Below are positions 1 to 5,488 of a DNA stretch of 9,694 nt, one piece after another. Both the position numbers and the translations under genes were made by a program. Within the stretch, counting starts at the first letter, position 1. Each line of letters starts with the position of its first letter. Source of the DNA: an uncultured Clostridium sp. (GTDB lineage: Bacteria; Bacillota; Clostridia; TANB77; CAG-508); contig USBY01000035.1 of the NCBI GenBank assembly GCA_900553015.1, positions 1-9,694 on the forward strand, in the 5' to 3' direction. The notes below the pieces were generated by a model that saw nothing but the letters and a program-made list of their open reading frames with translations, had not been told where the DNA came from and did not search any database.

Positions 1-109
1 ATCCTACGAGTATTCCTGCACCTATTATTAATTTTTTATTTTTACTTTTATTAAATTTCCCGGTGCGTATTTTGTGTACATTTTTATTTTTCTCTTTTTG
101 TATTTTCAT
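1..109 (-). CDS. N-terminus of a membrane-anchored or exported protein, cut by the left edge
   Basis: An open frame begins at an ATG at 109-107 on the minus strand and runs 36 codons to the window edge without a stop. It starts MKIQKEKNKNVHKIRTGKFN and continues with a lysine/asparagine-rich stretch to about residue 27. It then enters a hydrophobic run (LIIGAGILVG) that looks like the beginning of a signal peptide or signal-anchor helix. An AGGTG lies 7 nt before the ATG, and a stronger AGGAG lies 16 nt before it, which is too far to be ideal. A weak promoter lies at 151-179. The layout of a basic cytoplasmic tail followed by a membrane segment is common in many families, so no function can be assigned. 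It is separated from ftsH by a strong hairpin and is probably its own transcription unit. Confidence 0.55.
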   Translation of the reverse strand, partial: MKIQKEKNKNVHKIRTGKFNKSKNKKLIIGAGILVG

Positions 110-150
110 TTGTAGACACCTACTTCTCCTTATCATAACTTATTATATTA

Positions 151-179
151 ATTTTAATTTCTTATATATAATAAGTAAA
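151..179 (-). promoter_or_regulatory. Possible promoter of the left-edge gene
   Basis: On the minus strand, TTTACT (179-174) and TAAAAT (156-151) are separated by 17 bp. The -10 matches the consensus at five of six positions and the -35 at only four. The -10 lies 41 bp before the ATG at 109, a sensible distance. The region is so AT-rich that chance matches are expected, so this is a weak call. Confidence 0.3.
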
Positions 180-360
180 CCCATGGATTTTACTAGATTT
201 GGAAGTGATGCATACTCTCTTACGCTTCATAAATATTCGGTTTCTTTTCGTCTTTTTTACTTTTTCTTATCTTTTTTGCTATAAAGTTTATATTTTTTGT
301 CATATTTTATTTAAACTCTATTTCCGTATATTTATTGGATTTTATTATTAAACACGCAAA

Positions 361-403
361 ACAGGTGGAAAACTATTTACTTTATTCATAGTTTTCCACC
401 TGT
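361..403 (-). terminator. Strong hairpin terminator after ftsH, possibly bidirectional
   Basis: Bases 361-376 (starting ACAGGTGGAAAACT) and 388-403 form a perfect 16-bp inverted repeat around an 11-nt loop. Read on the minus strand, the way ftsH is transcribed, the stem is followed by TTTT and further T-rich sequence. On the plus strand it is followed by ATCTTTT. It lies about 140 bp beyond the ftsH stop, on the far side of the REP-like repeat, and is the best candidate for ending the ftsH transcript. Confidence 0.75.
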
Positions 404-451
404 ATCTTTTAAAAATATTTACTTCTCATATTATGTTTTTCTATTTTAAAA

Positions 452-540
452 CTCAAATCAGAATTTCGGGTACCACAACTTTAAGCTCCGTCCCTAAAGT
501 TCAAATCGGGATTTAAGGAACGTCCCCAAATCCCGATTCA
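452..540. repeat. REP-like structured repeat element just downstream of ftsH
   Basis: The element is noticeably richer in G and C than its surroundings and has nested symmetry. An 11-bp perfect stem pairs AATCGGGATTT (504-514) with AAATCCCGATT (528-538) around a 13-nt loop reading AAGGAACGTCCCC. A 7-bp stem pairs AACTTTA (477-483) with TAAAGTT (495-501), and its loop contains the related CTCCGTCCC. TCAAATC occurs at 453-459 and again at 501-507. On the minus strand the loop reads GGGGACGTTCCTT. From memory, that resembles the GGGGACG-type phrase of dispersed repeats in Firmicute genomes, but only a genome search can show that it recurs. It begins 8 bp after the ftsH stop and may also shield the 3' end of the mRNA. 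Confidence 0.5.
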
Positions 541-545
541 GTTTA

Positions 546-2351
546 TTATTCTTCTGCGAAGATCTTATCAAATTCGTCTCCGTCGATTTTTTCTTTCTCT
601 AATAATACTTTAGCAACTGCATGTAATTTATCTACATGTTCACTTAAAATATTAATTGCTTTTTCATATCCTGCATCAACAATCTTTTTAACTTCTTCGT
701 CTATGATTGCTGCTGTTTCTTCAGAATATTCTTTAGCATGTGCTAAATCTCTTCCTAAGAATACTTCTTCTTGGTCTGCGCCAAAAGTAATTGTTCCTAA
801 TCTTTCGCTCATACCATATTTTGTTACCATTGCTCTAGAAATTGCTGTAGCTCTTTCTATATCATTGCTTGCACCTGTAGAGATATCATCTAAAATCAAT
901 TTTTCAGCAACTCTTCCACCTAATAATGAAACAATGCTCTCTTCCATTTCTGTTTTTGATCTAAATGATTTATCTTCTGTTGGTCTATACATTGTATAAC
1001 CACCAGCCATTCCTCTTGGTACTATAGATATTTGATGAACTTTATCTTGAGTTGGTAAATATCTACTTACTACTGCGTGACCAGCTTCGTGGTAAGCAAC
1101 TAATTTATTTTCTTTTTCGCTTCTTACTCTTGTTTTCTTTTCTGGTCCCATTGTAACTTTTACCATTGCATCTTCAATTTCTTTCATTCCAATACAATCT
1201 AAATTTCTTCTAGCTGCAAGTAATGCTGCTTCATTTAAGATATTCTCTAAGTCAGCACCTGCAAAACCTGAAGTATTTCTTGCTACTGTTTTTAAATCTA
1301 CATCTTCTGCTAGTTTTTTCTTTCTAGCATGAACTTCTAATATTTGCTCTCTTGCTTTTACGTCTGGAGCAGATACAACAATTTGTCTATCAAATCTTCC
1401 TGGTCTTAATAGAGCTTTGTCTAGTACATCTGGTCTATTTGTTGCAGCAAGTACTATAACACCTTCATTTGTTCCAAACCCATCCATTTCAACTAAAAGT
1501 TGATTTAATGTTTGTTCTCTTTCATCATGTCCTCCACCAAGGCCTGCACCTCTTTGACGACCAACTGCATCAATCTCATCTATAAATATAATAGATGGAG
1601 CATTTTTCTTTGCTTGTTCAAATAAGTCTCTAACTCTTGATGCACCAACACCAACAAACATTTCTACGAATTCAGAACCACTTATACTAAAGAATGGTAC
1701 TCCTGCTTCTCCAGCAACTGCTTTTGCAAGTAATGTTTTACCAGTACCTGGTTGACCAACTAATAAAACACCTTTTGGTATTCTTGCTCCCATATCTGTA
1801 AATTTCTTTGGAGTTTTTAAGAATTCTACTATTTCTTCTAATTCTTCTTTTTCTTCATCAACACCAGCTACATCATTAAATGTAACTTTTGTTTTTTCTG
1901 CACCATTTGTCATTCTAGCTCTACTCTTACCAAATGACATTGTTTTATTTCCACCTTGGTTTCCTGGATTAATTAATAATAATCCAAATAATAAAACAAT
2001 TACTATTATTCCGAATGGTATTATTAGGTAAAGACCTTTCATAAATACAGATTCTGGTCTTTCTGTTAAAGTATAGCTATTTGTTTTTAATATTTCTTGT
2101 GCATATGTCATAAAACTATTAATATCTGGAATGTTTACTTCTTTTGGTACAGAATCACCTTCTAATTCAACTAAGGCTTTTTCACCACCATCTTGAATTT
2201 CTATACTTGTAACTGTTCCTTTTTCCATATCAGCTAATAGTTCTGAATATGCAAGTTTGTTACTTGAATTGTCCATTATTGACGAAATTAATACTATAAA
2301 TATAACTAAAAATATTAACCATACCGCCAATGATTTAATCCCGTTCTTCAC
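546..2351 (-). CDS. ftsH: ATP-dependent zinc metalloprotease FtsH
   Basis: FtsH is a hexameric membrane AAA+ protease that pulls misassembled membrane proteins and regulatory proteins into its chamber using ATP and cuts them at a zinc site. The 601-residue product is normal length. Visible in order are a first membrane helix (about 8-25), a short extracytoplasmic domain (about 27-103), a second helix (about 105-127) and the AAA+ module. The module has Walker A GQPGTGKT (199-206), Walker B IIFIDEID (254-261) and a second region of homology with Arg316 and Arg319. The peptidase domain has HEAGH (421-425), and Asp497 in STGASNDIE is the likely third zinc ligand. The start codon is GTG (2351-2349) with GGAGG 8 nt upstream, and the hydrophobic N-terminus begins at once, supporting it. 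The Gln at the second Walker A position, often Pro, is within consensus. It has its own promoter 162 bp after tilS; hpt, often found between them, is absent. Confidence 0.98.
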   Translation of the reverse strand: MKNGIKSLAVWLIFLVIFIVLISSIMDNSSNKLAYSELLADMEKGTVTSIEIQDGGEKALVELEGDSVPKEVNIPDINSFMTYAQEILKTNSYTLTERPESVFMKGLYLIIPFGIIVIVLLFGLLLINPGNQGGNKTMSFGKSRARMTNGAEKTKVTFNDVAGVDEEKEELEEIVEFLKTPKKFTDMGARIPKGVLLVGQPGTGKTLLAKAVAGEAGVPFFSISGSEFVEMFVGVGASRVRDLFEQAKKNAPSIIFIDEIDAVGRQRGAGLGGGHDEREQTLNQLLVEMDGFGTNEGVIVLAATNRPDVLDKALLRPGRFDRQIVVSAPDVKAREQILEVHARKKKLAEDVDLKTVARNTSGFAGADLENILNEAALLAARRNLDCIGMKEIEDAMVKVTMGPEKKTRVRSEKENKLVAYHEAGHAVVSRYLPTQDKVHQISIVPRGMAGGYTMYRPTEDKSFRSKTEMEESIVSLLGGRVAEKLILDDISTGASNDIERATAISRAMVTKYGMSERLGTITFGADQEEVFLGRDLAHAKEYSEETAAIIDEEVKKIVDAGYEKAINILSEHVDKLHAVAKVLLEKEKIDGDEFDKIFAEE

Positions 2352-2435
2352 TTTATTTTCCTCCTATCTGCTCTTTCTTCATCTTTAATTATTTTCTTTA
2401 ATCTAAGTTTAAACAAAGTTTAATCGCTATAAGCA

Positions 2436-2464
2436 TATATACCATATAAATCAATTGATTTCAA
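2436..2464 (-). promoter_or_regulatory. Promoter of ftsH (extended -10 type)
   Basis: On the minus strand, TTGAAA (2464-2459) and TATATA (2441-2436) are 17 bp apart. The -10 is preceded by TGG, giving the extended -10 TGn motif. It lies about 85 bp before the GTG start, in the 162-bp gap after tilS. I see no convincing terminator between tilS and this promoter, so ftsH may also receive read-through from the rplI-dnaB-tilS operon. Confidence 0.6.
2448..2461. promoter_or_regulatory. 14-bp perfect palindrome inside the ftsH promoter, candidate operator
   Basis: AAATCAATTGATTT is a perfect palindrome that overlaps the -35 hexamer and fills much of the -35/-10 spacer of the ftsH promoter. The position suits a repressor site. 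It does not match the HrcA (CIRCE) or CtsR heat-shock operators as I know them. Short AT palindromes arise by chance in such DNA, so binding is only inferred. Confidence 0.3.
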
Positions 2465-2513
2465 GCTATTTTTTTGTGTCTTTTGTGTGTCAACTTAGTA
2501 TGACTTACGGATA

Positions 2514-3497
2514 TTAATATGTATGTGATATAATAATTTTTCCTTTATTTACAAAAACTTTTACATTCTTATTTGGCGTTAAATATTTATTGCCTATATT
2601 GCGCTCACATAATTTTATAATATCTTCTATATGAATTCTTTCTATATTTTTGCTTGTTCCAAATATCCTACTAATTGAAAGCAATAATATTCTTTTCTTA
2701 ATTATAGTATCTTGCTTATTAAATTCTTTTAAATCTAAAATTACTTTTTCCTTAGTTTCTTCTATTTTGATTTGACTATATATATTATTTACAATTTTTT
2801 CTAAATAATTCTGTTCTTCTGCTACTATTTCTGATAAATTATTAATTCCCTTTATTATATTCGGATTAAATTCCTTTTTTATAAATGGTATTAATATATT
2901 TCTTACTTTATTTCTTGTATATGTATTGTCATTATTACTTTCGTCAAATTTTGGTTCTAGTTTATTTATATTGCAGTATTCCTCTATATCTTTTCTTTCT
3001 GTCTCTATTAAAGGTCTTATATATTTATTGTCTCTTTTAGGCTCTATTCCTTTTAGCCCTAGACTTCCAGCTCCTCTAATTATATTCATTAAAACTGTTT
3101 CTACTTTATCATTCATATTATGTGCTATTGCTATTTTATTAAAACCTGTTTCTTTTAAGACTTCATCAAAAAAAGCGTATCTTACTTTTCTACCTTCTTC
3201 TTCAAGACCTATTTTATCTTGTTTTGCAAGCTTAGTTACATCTTCGTACTTTATATATATCTTTATATTATATTTCTCACAGTATTTTTTTATGTATTCG
3301 GTTTCTTCGCCAGCTTCTTTACGTATTCCATGGTTTACATGTGCAACAGCAATTTCTATTTTTAGTTTTTCTTTTAGTTTATTTAAAATATCTAATAAAC
3401 ACATAGAATCTGGACCCCCAGATACCGCAATAAGTACCTTATCCCCAGATTCTATTAATTTATATTTTTTTATAGTTTTTAAAATTTTATTTTCCAT
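2514..3497 (-). CDS. tilS: tRNA(Ile)-lysidine synthetase, short form
   Basis: TilS uses ATP to attach lysine to C34 of the CAU-anticodon isoleucine tRNA, making lysidine so that it reads AUA. It is an essential cytoplasmic enzyme, and AUA is a heavily used codon in an AT-rich genome. The PP-loop SGGPDS is at residues 26-31, followed by AHVNHGIR near 52 and the family motif AHNMNDKVET near 124. A later conserved stretch includes ESNNDNTYTRNKVR near 187. At 327 residues it is much shorter than the Bacillus and E. coli enzymes (over 430) and lacks the C-terminal TilS_C domain, resembling the compact Aquifex type. No remnant of that domain follows the TAA stop, so this looks natural rather than truncated. 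An AAAGGA lies 7 nt before the ATG. The gene starts 26 bp after the dnaB stop and is probably cotranscribed with it. Confidence 0.95.
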   Translation of the reverse strand: MENKILKTIKKYKLIESGDKVLIAVSGGPDSMCLLDILNKLKEKLKIEIAVAHVNHGIRKEAGEETEYIKKYCEKYNIKIYIKYEDVTKLAKQDKIGLEEEGRKVRYAFFDEVLKETGFNKIAIAHNMNDKVETVLMNIIRGAGSLGLKGIEPKRDNKYIRPLIETERKDIEEYCNINKLEPKFDESNNDNTYTRNKVRNILIPFIKKEFNPNIIKGINNLSEIVAEEQNYLEKIVNNIYSQIKIEETKEKVILDLKEFNKQDTIIKKRILLLSISRIFGTSKNIERIHIEDIIKLCERNIGNKYLTPNKNVKVFVNKGKIIISHTY

Positions 3498-3523
3498 TTT
3501 ACCGTCCTTTTATAACTTATCTC

Positions 3524-4858
3524 TTATTCTCTATATCTTTCCATATTAGCAAATTTTGTGTAATTCCCAAGCCATACTAGTTTTACTGTTCCTGTTGAAC
3601 CAGCTCTGTGTTTTGCTACGATAACTTCAGCTAATCCTTTATCTTCGCTATCTTCATTATAATAATCATCTCTGTACAAGAACATTACTATGTCGGCATC
3701 TTGCTCTATTGCTCCAGATTCACGAAGGTCAGAAAGCATAGGTCTATGGTCTGGTCTTTGTTCTGGTGCTCTTGATAATTGTGATAGTGCTATAACTGGT
3801 ACATTTATTTCTTTTGCTAATATTTTTAAAGATCTACTTATTTCTGAGATTTCTTGTTCCCTGCTTCCTTGTGCTCTTTTTGAAGAACCTTGTACAAGTT
3901 GCAAATAGTCTATTACTACTAGTCCAATATTTTTTTCTAATTTAAGTTTTCTACATTTTGCTCTTATTTCGTTTATAGAAATACCAGGTGTATCGTCTAT
4001 ATAAATAGGTGCTTCTGATAAATCTCCCATTGTATCTGCAAGTTTTATCCAATCATCATCATCTATTTTTCCTGTTCTTACTTTATTACTATCTACCATT
4101 GCTTCACTACACAAAATTCTGTTAACCATTTGCTCTTTTGACATCTCGAGACTAAATAATACTGCTGGAACTTTTGCCTTTAGTGCTGCATTTGTAGCAA
4201 TATTTAAAGCGAATGCAGATTTACCCATTGCTGGTCTTGCAGCAATAAGTATTAAATCTGAATTATGAAGACCTGCTGTTTTATAGTCTAAATCTATAAA
4301 GCCTGTAGGTACACCAGTTATATGTTGTTTTTGATTATATAACTGTTCTAATTCTGTAAATGCATCTATTAATACATCCTTTATTGGACTATAACTTTTT
4401 TGGTCTTTATCTTGCATTATGTTAAAGATTTTCTTTTCTGCACTATTCATAATGTCATCTATATTTTCGGTTGGATCATATCCTTGCTCTATAATCTCAT
4501 TTGCTGCCTTTATTAATCTTCTTAGTTCTGATTTTTCTTTTACAATACTTATATATTTCTCTACATTGGCTGTTGTAGGTACTTTTTCTGGTAATCCTAC
4601 TATATATTCTAACCCACCTATTTTATCAAACATGCCCATAGATGTTAATTCTGCTTTTAGTGTTATTATATCTATTGGCTCTGATCTATTATATAAATTT
4701 AGTATTGCTTCATATATAGTTTTATTATCTTCCCTATAGAAATCTTCTTCTTTAAGAACTTCTATAGCTGATATTACAGCATCCCTATCTGTTAACATAC
4801 TACCTATAACAGCTTGTTCTGCTTCTACATCATTTGGTGGAATTTTTCCTAGCTCCAT
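3524..4858 (-). CDS. dnaB: Replicative DNA helicase DnaB (DnaC in Bacillus naming)
   Basis: This is the hexameric 5'-3' helicase that unwinds DNA at the replication fork and recruits primase. The 444-residue length is normal. The N-terminal primase-interacting domain begins with PPNDVEAEQAVIGSML (7-22). The RecA-like C-terminal domain carries Walker A ARPAMGKS (207-214), the catalytic Glu238 in SLEMS, Walker B LVVIDYLQL (313-321) and the DLRESGAIEQDADIV motif (377-391). It ends with KHR (416-418), matching the Lys/Arg finger of Bacillus helicases. DnaB is a frequent intein host, but there is no insertion in either ATP-site motif here. AGGAGG lies 6 nt before the ATG. It follows rplI after 36 bp and precedes tilS by 26 bp, which supports one operon. 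Firmicutes commonly keep rplI and dnaB together. Confidence 0.98.
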   Translation of the reverse strand: MELGKIPPNDVEAEQAVIGSMLTDRDAVISAIEVLKEEDFYREDNKTIYEAILNLYNRSEPIDIITLKAELTSMGMFDKIGGLEYIVGLPEKVPTTANVEKYISIVKEKSELRRLIKAANEIIEQGYDPTENIDDIMNSAEKKIFNIMQDKDQKSYSPIKDVLIDAFTELEQLYNQKQHITGVPTGFIDLDYKTAGLHNSDLILIAARPAMGKSAFALNIATNAALKAKVPAVLFSLEMSKEQMVNRILCSEAMVDSNKVRTGKIDDDDWIKLADTMGDLSEAPIYIDDTPGISINEIRAKCRKLKLEKNIGLVVIDYLQLVQGSSKRAQGSREQEISEISRSLKILAKEINVPVIALSQLSRAPEQRPDHRPMLSDLRESGAIEQDADIVMFLYRDDYYNEDSEDKGLAEVIVAKHRAGSTGTVKLVWLGNYTKFANMERYRE

Positions 4859-4894
4859 TTTATGCCTCCTAGTTAATTTTGCTAATTTATATTA

Positions 4895-5341
4895 CTATTC
4901 TGGAATTACGTCTATTTTTATTTCGCCCATAACACCTTCATATAATTTTACATTAACTTTTGTAACACCAAGAGTTTTTATGCTTTCTTTTAAGTCGATT
5001 TTCTTTTTGTCTATATTTATTTTATATTCTTTATTTAGTATATCTGCTATATCCTTAGCTGTTACGCCACCAAATACTTTACCGTTTTCTCCAGTTTTTA
5101 TTTTTAGTTTTGGACAAATTGTTTTTAATTTTTCTGCAATTTGCTTTGCTTCGTCTTTTTCTACTGCTTTTTTATGGCTTGCAGAATCTTGTTTTCCTTT
5201 TAATTTTGCCATATTTTCTGCATTTGCTTCTACCGCTAATTTTTTAGGAAATAGAAAATTTCTTGCATATCCATCACTTGCATTTATTACCTCATCTTTT
5301 TTTCCTACACCTTTTATATTGTCTAATAAAATTACTTTCAT
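4895..5341 (-). CDS. rplI: 50S ribosomal protein L9
   Basis: L9 binds 23S rRNA near the base of the L1 stalk and helps keep the reading frame during translation. The 148-residue length is typical. The N-terminal RNA-binding domain shows the family signature: MKVILLDNIKGVGKKDEV, then DGYARNFLFPKKLAVEA (23-39), with the glycines and aromatics in place. A lysine-rich linking helix (about 41-74) leads to the C-terminal domain, which contains GKVFGGVTAKDIAD (86-99). GGAGG lies 8 nt before the ATG and the stop is TAG. It is the first gene of the probable rplI-dnaB-tilS operon and has a near-consensus promoter about 60 bp upstream. In many Firmicutes gdpP lies directly upstream; here a surface protein does. 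Confidence 0.97.
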   Translation of the reverse strand: MKVILLDNIKGVGKKDEVINASDGYARNFLFPKKLAVEANAENMAKLKGKQDSASHKKAVEKDEAKQIAEKLKTICPKLKIKTGENGKVFGGVTAKDIADILNKEYKINIDKKKIDLKESIKTLGVTKVNVKLYEGVMGEIKIDVIPE

Positions 5342-5400
5342 TTTCTATTCCTCCTCTATTATTTTTTCCCTTGCATTATTAATTGCTTTTAGCTTTTTAC

Positions 5401-5429
5401 ATTTTACACTAATTGCCAGTTTTTTTCAA
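5401..5429 (-). promoter_or_regulatory. Promoter of the rplI-dnaB-tilS operon
   Basis: On the minus strand, TTGAAA (5429-5424) and TAAAAT (5406-5401) are separated by exactly 17 bp. The expected start of transcription gives a leader of roughly 50 nt to the rplI ATG. The promoter begins just 5 bp past the terminator of the upstream surface-protein gene, so the two units are cleanly separated. Confidence 0.65.
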
Positions 5430-5434
5430 GGTTA

Positions 5435-5469
5435 AAAATGAACCTATTTAGGCAAAATAGGTTCATTTT
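5435..5469 (-). terminator. Rho-independent terminator of the surface-protein gene
   Basis: Bases 5435-5449 and 5455-5469 form a perfect 15-bp inverted repeat (core TGAACCTATTT) around a 5-nt loop. On the minus strand it starts 20 bp after the TAA of the surface-protein gene and runs into TTTTT at the end of the stem. The plus-strand side is also T-rich, but no gene points that way. Confidence 0.8.
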
Positions 5470-5488
5470 CTACTTAATTATTTTATTT

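Larger units (their letters stand above)
110..545. other. Intergenic region between ftsH and the left-edge gene
   Basis: This 436-bp stretch has no gene I can support. It holds the weak promoter at 151-179, a strong hairpin at 361-403 and a structured repeat at about 452-540. A 22-codon minus-strand frame near 190 starts at an ATG but has no ribosome binding site. A 73-codon plus-strand frame at 63-284 overlaps the left-edge gene and is a low-complexity, phenylalanine/leucine-rich translation of AT-rich DNA. Confidence 0.6.

Noticed and set aside
160..228. 22-codon minus-strand frame beginning MKRKRVCITS
   Set aside because: It has no ribosome binding site, is very short and has no family resemblance.
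63..284. 73-codon plus-strand open frame at the left edge
   Set aside because: It is low-complexity, has no ribosome binding site and lies opposite the better-supported minus-strand start at 109.
2514..3497. Frameshifted or truncated tilS
   Set aside because: The C-terminus ends in a normal-looking strand (VKVFVNKGKIII), and the following 162 bp encode no remnant of the missing domain; short TilS forms exist naturally.
2926..3549. 207-codon plus-strand open frame opposite tilS
   Set aside because: It is antisense to a clearly conserved gene, and its hydrophobic, serine/phenylalanine-rich translation is what antisense of lysine-rich AT-rich coding DNA gives.
3524..4858. Possible intein in dnaB
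   Set aside because: The product is 444 residues with uninterrupted Walker A and Walker B regions, so there is no insertion.
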